DNA of 64,000 nucleotides from Malus domestica. Taxonomy: Eukaryota > Streptophyta > Magnoliopsida > Rosales > Rosaceae. The translations under genes and the position numbers were made by a program. How positions within the stretch are numbered: position 1 is the stretch's first letter; the number at the start of each line of letters is the position of its first letter. Positions 37,013 to 47,930 of this stretch are shown here, piece after piece. The notes under the pieces are model-generated. The model saw nothing but the letters and a program-made list of their open reading frames with translations. It was not told the origin of the DNA and ran no database searches. The DNA is taken from positions 29,312,501 through 29,376,500 of the forward strand of contig NC_091664.1 of the NCBI RefSeq assembly GCF_042453785.1, in the 5' to 3' direction.

Positions 37013-39164
37013 TTTCCAGCCTTGTCAGCACCTGTCACACGCACACTCAGCTTTGCGGAAATTATGAGCATTCTGTCGAAGACTTCTGGTGAAGAAGAAA
37101 GCACATGAGTCTTACTGTTCAATCACCCACTTCCCACACGCAATAGTAGCTCATGGGTACCATAGATAACTTTGCTAAAGTTCTCTGCCAAAGTTCGTGA
37201 AGCTTGCAGCTCCCACTACATCGCTCTGACCAAGAAGGGTAAAAGAATAGCAAAGAAACAGCACTCACAAAGTTTAGACACATAAATTTTGAAGGTATAG
37301 CTACCATATTATTACCCACAAGGGTAAAGGAACAGTACCACTGCTGGATAATTGGAAAGTCCCTGTGTGTCAACCTCTGTGCTTTGTGGCAAGGTAGACT
37401 AGCAAACATGCCCAACCTTTACTCACATTCGAGAAAACACTCCCAACAAGATTGCTTGCTCCAAAATCGAAGAGGCACCGTCCTCCGAATCTCGAGAGCC
37501 AGACTCCCAACATGACTACTTTCTCAAAAATCGAAGAGAGGGTAAAAGAACAGTACCATTGCTGGATAATTGGAAAGTCCCTGTGTGTCAACCTCTGTGC
37601 TTCGTGGCAAGGTAGACTAGCAAACATGCCCAACCTTTACTCACATTCGAGAAAACACTCCCAACAAGATTGCTTGCTCACAAATCGAAGAGGCACCGCT
37701 TTTCGAATCTCGAGAGCCGAATCTCCTTGGATAAAGCTGTCTGTAATATTCACACGCAACATCAGCTTTCCAGATACCACAGATCACTTTTTTCAAAGTG
37801 CTCTGACAGAGTTAAAACATGTGAAGCTGGCAGCTCTCACTACCGTGCTATGACCAAGTAGGGTAAAGGAATATCATTACTACTTGTTGTTAAGGAGACT
37901 CCTATATATGTCGACCTTCATCCCCAACGGACAGGCATACCTGCAAAAATGCTCAACCCTTCCTCATATCTGAGAGGGCACTCCCAACGAAGCATTTCGA
38001 AATATTCAGCTTTCTTTCCCCCCGATAATACCTTTGCAAACAAGCTATACTAGAGCAAGAATATCTCATATCATCAGGGTTAAAAGCAAGAGTATCCCAT
38101 ATCATGCTTTTTCCCTGTCTTTTCCTTTGGCATTGTTCTTACCTGCAAGACAAGGAGAAAGAGAGCAATCAGTCATCACTTGGAATCAAGCTTCCAGCCA
38201 GGAACTGACTGCCTGGAACCCCTTACCTGATTACTTACCTGACATTACTCTCGAGTACTCATCTTCAACATCTTATGCTTTCAGGGAAGATACTGCATCT
38301 GCCTGAGGAACAGATAGGGCAAGGGAGAAGGATACAAGGAAGCATGTAGAGACAAGCGTAACAGCACACGTGCCGATACATCCATTACTTTGTCAAAGTA
38401 AAAGTATCCCATATCAGTAGGGTCGAACGTACTCTAGATTTGATGGACTTGTTTTGACCCTCAAATTCTTCAATCGACCTTATACTCTGGAGGAAACCAG
38501 AAAACCCTCCAGCACAGTTCAAGAATAAGCCTGTGAAAAGTTACTTTTTCAAAAGCAAAAGTATCACATATCATCTCTTCTCATTTTCTTCTCTTTATCC
38601 TTCATGCTGCCTGCAAGATAGGGAGAATGTGAACAATCAGCCGGAGCTCTGATTGCTTACCTTGTCTGTCACCTCTTTCAGCAGATCCCCTAGCTCGGCA
38701 ACTTGGGGAACTCCTACTACATGGTTTGTATCGCGCTTGACCAAGCCTGAAACTACGAGTAAGCTTCAAGTGAAATTGATACATTACCTTGTGCATCTCC
38801 ACCAGTTAAAGATACCCCTGGATGGAGGAAGAGTAATTCCAGAGAAGATGCCACATGTACCTATGAGACAGATAAGGCAAGTCAAGACGATACCACACTC
38901 CGATACTTAGAAGTTTCGTGATTACGAGATCATTCTCCCACAATATTTCCTAATGTCATTTGTACTAAATCATTCACTTGTACTCACTAAAGGAGAGCTT
39001 GAACCTATGTACTTGTGTAAACCCTTCACAATTAATGAGAACTCCTCTATTCCGTGGACGTAGCCAATCTGGGTGAACCACGTACATCTTGTGTTTGTTT
39101 TCCTATCTTTATCCATTTATATACTTATCCACACTAATGACCGGAGCAATCTAGCGAAAATCAC

Positions 39165-39774
39165 AAAAAGCGACCGTTTTCGCTACCTAGGATCTATCGT
39201 GCAAGAGAACGGAGAATTAGATAGAGATCTCAACCATAGAATACAAGCTGGATGGATGAAGTGTAAGAGTGCATCCGGCGTGTTGTGTGACCGTCGTAGA
39301 CCATTGAAGCTCAAGGGAAAATTTTATAGGACGGCAATAAGGCCATCGATGTTGTATGGCACAGAATGTTGGGCGGTGAAACATCAACACGTACACAAAA
39401 TGGGTGTGGCGGAGATGAGGATGCTTCGTGGGATGTGTGGGCACATGAGAAAGGATAAGATTGAGAATGAGGATATCCGAGGTAAAGTAGGAGTAGCCGA
39501 AATTGAAGGAAAGATGAGAGAAAATCAGTTCCGGTGATTTGGACATGTGCAAAGAAGGCCTACTGACGCTCCGGTTCGAAGATGTGACTACGGGACAGAG
39601 GTTCAGGGCCGAAGGGGTAGATGAAGACCTAGGAAAACTTTGGAAGAGACTCTAAGAAAAGACTTAGAGTACTTGGATCTAATGGAGGACATGACACAAA
39701 ACCGAGCGCAATGGCGTTCTAGGATTCATATAGCCGACCCCACTTAGTGGGAAAAGGCTTTGTTGTTGTTGTTG
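39165..39774 (+). pseudogene. RTE-type LINE 3' tail of composite 1
   Basis: It encodes SDRFRYLGSIVQENGELD, FYRTAIRPSMLYGTECWAVK, MLRGMCGHMRKDKIENEDIR and related sequence, with a stop codon in frame after KMRENQFR. It runs to the LINE 3' end CACTTAGTGGGAAAAGGC(TTG)n. It overlaps in content with the fragment at 35024-35732, so the composite carries two partial copies of the same LINE region in direct orientation. It supplies the 3' end that RTE machinery would recognise. Confidence 0.85.
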
Positions 39775-40670
39775 TTTTCATAAAAGCACTTCAGTACCAA
39801 ATCAGTACTAAGAGACATGATATTGTTAAGCTAACAGTGAGAAATGTCAAATGACTCTTCATTAATATTGTGCTTAAGGGTAAATTTATGTCGTTTTTAA
39901 TGTAATTTAATCCACTCTAATACAAACTTTAGTCGTAAAAACAAACTCATCGGAAAAAAGTACAAGTATGAAGTTGCAAGAACATTATTTAAGGCGTTGT
40001 CTAGTTATTACGTTAAATATGGCGCTAGCCACTTATCTCGACCCGACATTGTCACCAAATTAAGATCACCTCAAAAGATTAACCAAATTGGATCTGCTAT
40101 TGTGAAAACTTTCATTGTTCATGGGAAATCTTGTGTTCATCTATTTGTTTTAGTATAGTTAATACTGATTTGATACTAAGGTGCTTTTATAAAAAGTGAG
40201 CATAAAAAAAAACTGAGCTTAAAAATATGTTTGGTAAACATTTAAAAAAAACTTATTTTCACAGTTTTAGGTAAAAAAAAAGCTGAAAATATGAAGCAGC
40301 AAAAATGAACTTACTATCACTGCACAGCACAAGCAAATTTTTCCAAAGCACAACAATACCAAAACCAACCCTAATAGAAGGTCGAAATGATGCTGCAGCA
40401 GCAGCACAAGAGCAATTATCTCTGCCCAAAAGTGTAAGAAACATGAAGGAAATTTGCAAATTGATGAAATTAAACACAAAAATTGACTACAATTCAAAGG
40501 GAGAATACCGAGTACTGAGGAGCAAGTTGCAACACACACAGCATTTGCAACATCTCTCTCTCACTTGTTTATTACATAACATTTATTCAAACTCAACAGA
40601 GAAAAATTACAGATAAAAGCTACAAGAACATCTTGATCGACAAGCCTGGAACGTAGCGAGTGGATAATGT

Positions 40671-41029
40671 TCACCAACGAGGGGGGCCACCGCCAGGGCC
40701 ACCTGGTCCGCCAGGGCCGCCGCCGAACACTGGTCCACAGCAGCTCTCAAACAAGCAGCAGCAGCACAAGATATAAGCACTGCAGTAGTAATACACGCCA
40801 AGATGATATTAGTTAGAAAAAACTTAAAAAACAATAATATAAACAGCTATATTACGGATAATACTTAGGTCCTGAGCAGTCAGACATACTGTAGTCGTAA
40901 ATGAACAATTTCTGCATTTTGCTAAACTCACCAAGATGAGATAAAGCTGCATATACCGCTGCAGAGGTCACCTAAGCAACCAAACCCTCCCGGACCTCCT
41001 CCTCCCGGCGGTCCCCATGGTGGTGGCAT
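40671..41029 (-). CDS. Small Gly/Pro-rich, Cys-core protein (paralogue A), 68 aa
   Basis: Two exons (41029-40932, 40779-40671) with a 152-bp GT-AG intron (TTG|GTGAGT ... CTGCAG|TGC) give 207 nt. The protein reads MPPPWGPPGGGGPGGFG, then GCLGDLCSGICSFISSC, then AYILCCCCLFESCCGPV, then FGGGPGGPGGPGGGPPRW. So it has a Gly/Pro head, a Cys-rich hydrophobic core with ten or more Cys, and a Gly/Pro tail. The phase-2 intron splits a Cys codon, exactly as in paralogues B and C. There is no signal peptide and no catalytic motif. The core could anchor at a membrane or bind metal, but that is inference. It is close to, but does not fit, the CYSTM type, whose Cys cluster is at the C-terminus. The gene lies between two mobile elements. 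Confidence 0.72.
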
Positions 41030-41151
41030 TCCTCTCTGATGGAGATGATGATCTGATCTCTCTCTCTCTCTCTTGATCAAAAAAGACCTATGGATATTTC
41101 TTCAGCTTCCTTCCTTGCTGAAATTGCAACGTAGCTATTGAAGTTGATCAG

Positions 41152-41162
41152 CTATATATACA
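41152..41162 (-). promoter_or_regulatory. TATA box of paralogue A
   Basis: TATATATAGC on the minus strand, about 125 bp upstream of the ATG at 41029, followed by CT-rich leader sequence. Position is the only support. Confidence 0.5.
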
Positions 41163-41501
41163 TAAAACTCTTGTATATCTAGATGTTTGTTGTTAATTAA
41201 GTGACACTTTTACAGAGAGAGAGAGAGAGAGAGAGAGCTTAGCGGCCAAGTATGGCATTCAATATCCTTTTCTATCTCGCTTTCTTCTTTAATTTGGTGG
41301 TTCCTGTTGTTTCATCTACTTCACGGGGAAGTAACAAACCTAACGTTCATGCATAAACCTAACATTCAAACCTTCCCTTTTGTGACCGACAAGATAAACA
41401 GAAGGTTTATCGTGGCATCATAGCTAGCTATTTCAATATTCAAAAAGTTCACACAACAATTTTTTTTTTTTTTCGTTTATGTATATATTTTTCAACTTCT
41501 T

Positions 41502-42493
41502 AGAGCACTTCCACAGTGGGAAACTCTCTTCAGGCTATTCGCTATTTAATCCACCTAATAAACAGTAATTTTTTTTTGTATCTCTACCGTTGCACTTAAA
41601 TAGCCCTAATAATAGACAATAAAATATTATTATTTTTTAAATAATTCAAAATAATTTTATTTGTAATTTCAGATAAGATTTTTAATCGGTTTCTTTGTAT
41701 CACTTTCTATTAAAAATTTTATTTTTATTATTTTTAATTTTTTCTTTTCACATGGTGCAAAATTTTTGTTATTTTCACATGGTGCCGATGCACCATTCCA
41801 AAATTTTTTTTATTATTATTATTTTTCTTCTTCTTTTCACATGGTGCCAACTCACCAAGCTGTGTTTTTTTTTTCTTTCTTTTTCAAACTCAACAGCTTT
41901 CTTTTTCAACCAGCACCCAGACTTTTAACCCGTGTCCCCCTCCCCCTCCCCCCAACGCACCCAAACCCTCCTCGCCTCATCGCACCCACCTCAGCCTCCA
42001 TCAATGGTCCCGATCATCCCCGCTCCCTAACCAAACTCTCTCTCTCTCTCCTCTTTCCCCCAAAAACAAATCCCAAATCGTGCGATCTTGGCGCGCCAAT
42101 GGAAGGAGGAAGATCGCGAGTGCGTGGGGGCGAAGGCGGTGTGGAGTGCGGCGGCAGCTGCGGCGGAGGAAGGACTAGATCTCTGCCATTTGTCTGTGGG
42201 TGTTCATCAACCTCGGCGACAAACTCCAGCGAGAGCCATTGGGTTCGAAGCCTGGGTTTTACAATTTTTTTTAATTTTTTTAATTTTACTTTTTTTATTA
42301 ATATTTTATATTTTTATTAATTAAATATTGTGGCTGACGTCAGCCCACGTCAAGTTGCCTTCGGGCTGGCAACGCTTGCTGGGCCTCTCCCTCGGGCTCC
42401 ATCGCCAGCACAAGTTAGGCTTGGTTGCTCGGGCTCTCTACCACTGTTCGCGGGCCTGTCCCTCGGGGGAAAGCACACGCTGCAAGTGCTCTT
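41502..42493. mobile_element. TIR element with GC-rich interior
   Basis: The left end TAGAGCACTTCCACAGTGGG and the right end GCAAGTGCTCTTA are inverted (consensus TAAGAGCACTT). The outer parts are AT-rich, but about 41930-42240 is unusually GC-rich, with long pyrimidine runs and GGCGGCAGCTGCGGCGGAGG-type sequence that looks unlike its neighbours. That may be a captured host-gene fragment (Pack-TIR type). No clean target duplication was seen. Confidence 0.5.
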
Positions 42494-42544
42494 AACACAG
42501 ATGTCTTGTACGTGGACAGACCATTTATTTTTTTTATATTATTG

Positions 42545-42600
42545 TAGTTTTTGAGAAAAAGTAACACTAGGAAAAAAGCTAGTTGGTAAGTTTTTTTTAT
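42545..42600 (+). repeat. ~50-bp block repeated at 48538-48590
   Basis: GTAACACTAGGAAAAAAGCT and its flanks (TAGTTTTTGAGAAAAA before, AGTTGGTAAGTTTTTT after) recur at 48538-48590 on the far side of the 42613-43670 element and composite 2. The two blocks look like a local tandem duplication whose second unit was split by both insertions. Confidence 0.6.
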
Positions 42601-42612
42601 ATATTGTGGTAG

Positions 42613-43670
42613 TTTTTATCACAAATGATTATTGAAATTGACCCATCCTATCAAGGTGGTCCTTGAAATTGAAAATTAATCAATGTAGTCTCTGAAAATG
42701 AGTGTGGCAAATTAATGTGGTCATTTCGTCATATTTCGGTTAAAAATTATGTTAAGTGCTGACATGACATTTAAATGGGTCTCACAAATTTATTAAAATA
42801 TTATTTTATGAAATAAAAAGATTTAAATATTAAAAAACAATTTTTAGTTTTTATAATTAAAAACTTGAAACATAAAAAATAAGAATAAGGAGATGATTGA
42901 ACACTGTTCATCATCTTCTTCCCCTCCCAACCTCCCACTACAGCCCCCACCCTACACCCCCATTCCCACTCTCTGGGTAGAGTGCCTCCGTCAGAACTGT
43001 GGTCGGGTTCCCGGGTCAGTTGAAAGATCTTTGGCGCACACATGGTGGCCATTGGATTTTCCCACCCTGTTCCTCCACCTTCGTGTGGCGAACCTTCGAC
43101 GGCCTCCTAGTCGGTTTCGTCATCATAGAAACGGGGACCGGAACAATCTCATGGACAAAGTTCAAGAATCTCAGGAAATTTTCAAGAACCTAGAAATCTA
43201 ACCCATTTTCTTCACAAAAAATCTAACTCAAAAATCTGCCGGAACGGAACCAATAATCTCATAAAATGTTAAGAACCCAGATGAAAAACACTAAATCAAG
43301 CTAAAAACAAGGAAATTTCAAGAAATTAACAACAAGAAATGTCAAGAATTTAAAACATAAAAACTTTAAAAAAATTTATCCTCACGGGAAGAAGATGATG
43401 AACAGTGTTCAATTATCTTCTTTTTTTATTATTATTTAAATATATATTTTTTATATTTAAATATTTTTAATTAACAAAATAATATTTTATTAAATTTGTG
43501 AGACCCATTTAAGTGCCACGTCGGCACTTAACATAATTTTTAACAGAATTGTGAAGAAATGATCACATTGATTTGCGACACTCATTTTCAGGAATTACAT
43601 TGATTGATTTTCAATTTCAGAGACTACTTTGATGAGATGAGTCAATTTCAGGAACCATTTGTGACAAAAA
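42613..43670. mobile_element. Long-TIR (≈310 bp) non-autonomous transposon, MULE-like
   Basis: The termini TTTTTATCACAAATG and its inverse CATTTGTGACAAAAA begin inverted repeats that can be followed for about 310 bp on each side (to about 42926 and from about 43386), through GAAATTGACCCATC, AACACTGTTCATCATCTTC and others. The 460-bp core contains a stretch of higher complexity (42960-43200) that could be a captured gene fragment. No transposase. Long TIRs suggest a Mutator-like or foldback element. Confidence 0.75.
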
Positions 43671-44116
43671 CTTTTTATTTTTATTTTTATATATTGTTGT
43701 AGTTAGGTTCAGGGCCGAAGGGGTAGAGGAAGACCTAGGAAAACTTTGGAAGAGACTCTAAGAAAAGACTTAGAGTACTTGGATCTAACGAAGGACATGA
43801 CACAGGATCGAGCACAATGGCGTTCTAAGATTCATATAGCCGATCCCACTCAGTGACTTGGATTTTCCAAGTCTCCAACCGAGAAGTTTTCCTCACTCGG
43901 GAAATTAAGGGAACACTACCCCAACCTACATGCTCCACTCAGAAAGCTTCAACTTACAAGCTTCAACAAAAGAAAATTCAAAGAACTTAGCGAAGAAGGC
44001 TTTGGTGTATTTAACACAATACGTTGAAATGAAGGAAAGCTTATTTATTGATATCCCCGATAAGCTACAAATATCTACATATACATGAGTCAAAATAAAC
44101 ACACAAGAGGGAGCCT

Positions 44117-44791
44117 TCACAAAGGTTGCTTAGGAGAAGTCTCAGCAGTCGGTAGAGCCCCAGAAAGAGAAGGCACCGGAGGGGGATCATTTGGAGCCTC
44201 AGTACTGGACAGAACCCTAGAAGGAGGAGGCATCAGAGGTTGATCATTTGGAGCTTCATTACGCGGTACAGCCCCAGAAGACGAAGGCAATAAATGCCTT
44301 TGGAACAAACCCACAAATCTCTGATGATCAAGTAAAACCTGACCATCAGTTTCCTTCATCTGGTCAAGCTTCCTCTTCATGTTTGTAGCATAGTCATGTG
44401 CGAGCCGGTGCAACTGTTTATTCTCATGCTTGAGCCCCCTAATCTCCTGTTTGAGACTCATCACTTCAGCCGCCAATGATTCAACTTGGCGGGTTCGAGC
44501 AAATAGGCGTTGGGCCATATTAGACACAGAACCTGCACACTGAACACTGAGAGCCAGCGAATCCTTAACAGCTAACTCATCAGACCGTTTGGAAAATAGT
44601 CTGTTATCTTTGGGAGTGAGAAGGTTCCTGGCCACCACCGCAGCGGTCATATCATTCTTCATCATGGAATCCCCAACGGTAAGAGGACCAGTAGGGGAGA
44701 CGAAGGATGGGCGCCATATGTTGTCTGGAGAAGGCGGGGCTGCCTCTTCAACAAGGTTCAAGTCAAAACGACGGTCGGAGGGGCCAGACAT
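44117..44791 (-). CDS. Open frame in retroposon cargo, copy 2: 224-aa coiled-coil protein
   Basis: It is co-linear with the frame at 35980-36654, the same length, beginning MSGPSDRRFDLNLVEEAAPP, with the same coiled coil and the same four C-terminal Glu-Ala-Pro-Asn-Asp repeats. Differences from copy 1 are scattered substitutions, for example KETDGQVLL against KEFDGQVLL. No function is recognised. Retention of two full-length frames is a hint of either recent copying or coding constraint; distinguishing these needs a substitution-pattern test. Confidence 0.55.
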   Translation of the reverse strand: MSGPSDRRFDLNLVEEAAPPSPDNIWRPSFVSPTGPLTVGDSMMKNDMTAAVVARNLLTPKDNRLFSKRSDELAVKDSLALSVQCAGSVSNMAQRLFARTRQVESLAAEVMSLKQEIRGLKHENKQLHRLAHDYATNMKRKLDQMKETDGQVLLDHQRFVGLFQRHLLPSSSGAVPRNEAPNDQPLMPPPSRVLSSTEAPNDPPPVPSLSGALPTAETSPKQPL

Positions 44792-44929
44792 TTTCAAAGG
44801 TGTTGAAGAGAGAAGAGGTCGGACAAATCAAGATCTTAGAAGTGCAAGAATGAAGCTTCTACTGGTGGAGATTCAAGTGTGCTTTGGAACTTAATGCCAG
44901 CCCCTATAAAAATCTGCACTCGACGGAGC

Positions 44930-46530
44930 TTCAGAAATCGAAGAGGCGCCTGCTCAGAAATCGAAGAGGCGTTTGCTTTCTCAAAAGCTGGGCTGCTTAG
45001 AGATCACGAGGGTTGATCTCAGAAATCGAAGAGGCGTTTGCTTTCTCAAAAGTTGGGCTGCTCAAAGACCACGAAGGCCGATCTCAGAAATCGAAGAGGC
45101 GCTCGCTTTCTCAAAAGCTGGGCTCCCCAGAGACCACGAGGGCCGATCTCAGAAATCGAAGAGGCACCTACTTTTTCAGCCTTGTCAGCACCTGTCACAC
45201 GCACACTCAGCTTTGCGGAAATTATGGGCATTCTGTCAAAGACTTCTGGGGAAGTAGAAAACACATGAATCTTACTGTTCAATCACCCACTTCCCACACG
45301 CAACAATAGCTCATGGGTACCACAGATAACTTTGCCAAAGTTCTCTGCCAAAGTTGAGCACGTGAAGCTTGCAGCTCCCACTACATCGCTCTGACCAAGA
45401 AGGGTAAAAGAATAGCAATTTTAACACTCCCAACAAGATTGCTTGCTCCAAAATCGAAGAGGCACCGCCTTCCGAATCTCGAGAGCCAGACTCCCAACAT
45501 GATTACTTTCTCAAAAATCGAAGAGACACTGCTCCTCGAATCTCGAGAGCCAGACCCCCAGCATGATTACTTTCTCAAAAATCGATGAGGCATCGTTCTC
45601 CGAATCAATCGAAGAGGCGCTCGCTTTCTCAAAAGCTGGGCTGCTCAGAGACCACGAGGGCCGATCTCAGAAATCGAAGAGGCACCTACTTTTCTAGCCT
45701 TGTCAGCACCTGTCACACGCACACTCAGCTTTGCAGAAATTATGGGCATTCTGTCAAAGACTTCTGGTGAAGTAGAAAGCACATGAATCTTACTGTTCAA
45801 TCACCCACTTCCCACACGCAACAATAGCTCATGGGTACCACAGATAACTTTGCCAAAGTTCTCTGCCAAAGTTGAGCACGTGAAGCTTGCAGCTCCCACT
45901 ACATTGCTCTGACCAAGAAAGGTAAAAGAATAGCAAAGAAACAACACTAACAAAGTTTAGACACATAAATTTTGAAGGTCTAGCTACCATATTATTACCC
46001 ACAAGGGTAAAGGAACAGTACCACTGCTGGATAATTGAAAAGTCCCTGTGTGTCAACCTCTGTGCTTCGTGGCAAGGTAGACTAGCAAACATGCCCAACC
46101 TTTACTCACATTCGAGAAAACACTCCCAACAAGATTGCTTGCTCCAAAATCGAAGAGGCACCGTCCTCCGAATCTCGAGAGCCAGACTCCCAACATGACT
46201 ACTTTCTCAAAATCGAAGAGAGGGTAAAGGAACAGTACCATTGCTGGATAATTGGAAAGTCCCTGTGTGTCAACCTTTGTGCTTCGTGGCAAGGTAGACT
46301 AGCAAACATGCCCAACCTTTACTCACATTCGAGACAACACTCCCAACAAGATTGCTTGCTCCAAAATCGAAGAGGCACCGCCCCCCGAATCTCGAGAGCC
46401 AGACTCCCAACATGATTACTTCCTAAAAAATCGAAGAGACACTGCTCTCCGAATCTCGAGAGTCAGACCCCCAGCATGATTGCTTTCTCAAAAATCGAAG
46501 AGGCATCGTTCTCCGAATCTCGAGAGCCAG
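44930..46530 (+). repeat. Expanded tandem repeat arrays in cargo of composite 2
   Basis: Units of about 64 bp with AGAAATCGAAGAGGC and CTCAAAAGCTGGGCTGC alternate with units carrying AAAATCGAAGAGGCACCG and CCGAATCTCGAGAGCCAGAC. Two larger blocks containing CTTGTCAGCACCTGTCACAC also repeat (about 45180 and 45700), as do two with CTGGATAATTG (about 46025 and 46240). This accounts for most of the extra length over copy 1. Confidence 0.8.
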
Positions 46531-47930
46531 ATACCACAGACCACTTTTTCAAAGTGCTCTGACAGAGTTAAAACATGTGAAACTGGCAGCTCCCACTACC
46601 GTGCTATGACCAAGCAGGGTAAAGGAATAACATTACTACTTGTTGTTAGGGAGACTCCTATATATGTCGACCTCCATCCCCAACGGACAGGCAGACCTGC
46701 AAAAATGCTCAACCCTTCATCATATCTGAGAGGGCACTCCCAACGAAGCCTTTCGAAATATTCAGCTTTCTTTCCCCCCGATAATACCTCTGCAAACAAG
46801 CTATACTAGAGCAAGAATATCTCATATCATCAGGGTTAAAAGCAAGAGTATCCCATATCATGCTTTTTCCCTGTCTTTTCTTTTGGCCTTGTTTTTACCT
46901 GCAAGACAAGGAGAAAGAGAGCAATCAGTCAGCACTTGGAATCAAGCTTCCAGCCAGGAACTGACTGCCTGGAACCCCTTACCTGATTACTTACCTGGCA
47001 TTGCTCTCGAGTACTCATCTTCAACATCTTATGTTTCCAGGGAAGATTCCGCATCTGCTTGAGGAACAGATAGGGCAAGTGCGAAGGATACAAGGAAGCA
47101 TGTGGAGACAAGCGTAACAGCACACGTGCCGATACATCCATTACTCTGTCAAAAGCAAAAGTATCCCATATCAGCAGGGTGGAACGTACTCTAGATTTGA
47201 TGGACTTGTTTTGACCCTCAAATTCTTCAGTCGGCCTTATACTCTGGAGGAAACCAGAAAACCCTCCAGCTCAGTTCAAGAATAAGCCTGTGGAAAGTTA
47301 CTTCTTCAAAAGCAAAAGTATCTCATATCATCTCTTCTCATTTTTCTTCTCTTTATCCTTCATGCTGCTGCAAGATGGGGAGAAGGTGAACAATCAGTCG
47401 GAGCTCTGATTGCTTACCTTGTGTGTCACCTCTTTCAGCAGACCCCCTAGCTCGGCGACTTGGGGGACTCCTACTACATGGTTTGTATCGCGCTTGACCA
47501 AGCCTGAAACTACAAGTAAGCTTCAAGTGAAATTGATACATTACCTTGTGCATCTCCACCAGTTAAAGATACCACCCCTGGATGGAGGAAGAGTACTTCC
47601 AGAGAAGATGCCACATCTACCTATGAGACGGATAAGGCAAGTCAAGACGACACCACACTCCGATACTTAGAAGTTTCATGATTACGAGATCATTCTCCCA
47701 CAATATTTCCTAATGTCATTTGTACTAAATCATTCACTTGTACTCACTAAAGGAGAGCTTGAACCTATGTACTTGTGTAAACCCTTCACAATTAATGAGA
47801 ACTCTTCTATTCCGTGGACGTAGCCAATCTGGGTGAACCACGTACATCTTGTGTTTGCTTTCCTATCTCTATCCATTTATATACTTATCCACACTAATGA
47901 TCGGAGCAATCTAGCGAAGATCACAAAAAG

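Larger units (their letters stand above)
35733..39164. other. Cargo of composite 1 (unknown origin)
   Basis: This 3.4-kb segment contains, left to right: a short flank, a minus-strand frame of 224 codons (35980-36654), an array of four ~64-bp units (36786-37012), two long direct repeats (about 37321-37470 and 37539-37690) sharing CTGGATAATTGGAAAGTCCC, then higher-complexity sequence with no long frames. The final part has a possible polyA/LTR-end character. An equivalent segment is in composite 2, about 0.6 kb longer through extra repeat units. Confidence 0.6.
35024..39774 (+). mobile_element. Composite RTE-type LINE retroposon with cargo, copy 1
   Basis: The unit consists of a LINE ORF 3' fragment (35024-35732), unrelated cargo (about 35733-39164), and a second LINE 3' fragment (39165-39774) ending in (TTG)n. 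The same 13-bp sequence TTTTCATAAAAGC stands immediately left (35011-35023) and right (39775-39787), and joining the flanks restores the host inverted-repeat arm. That shows the whole unit inserted in one event by target-primed reverse transcription. RTE LINEs characteristically end in short simple repeats, which fits. The cargo holds an antisense 224-codon frame, about 64-bp repeat arrays, and a stretch near 39000-39135 resembling the end of an LTR (polyA region, GTGGACGTAGCC, AACCACGTACATCTTG), so it may derive from an LTR element. Confidence 0.75.
34836..40371. mobile_element. Element with ~200-bp terminal inverted repeats, split by a composite LINE
   Basis: The left arm (about 34836-35023) and right arm (about 40165-40371) are inverted copies: GGTTTGGTATTGCTGTGC, TTTTTGCTGCTTCA and AACTGTGAAAATAAG in the left are matched in reverse by the right. 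Without the insertion at 35024-39774 the element would be about 0.8 kb with a short unique core (39788-40160). No transposase is seen. Class uncertain (foldback, hAT or Mutator-like MITE); no clear flanking duplication. Confidence 0.7.

Noticed and set aside
40607-40834. 75-codon Ala-rich minus frame over paralogue A
   Set aside because: It is a shadow frame: the spliced frame one base over gives the Cys-core/Gly-Pro protein shared with paralogues B and C.
41766-42320. 184-codon plus-strand frame with Pro/Ser-rich and Gly-rich segments
   Set aside because: It starts in AT-rich TE terminus and crosses the GC-rich core; no splice or family support. Kept only as a possible captured fragment.
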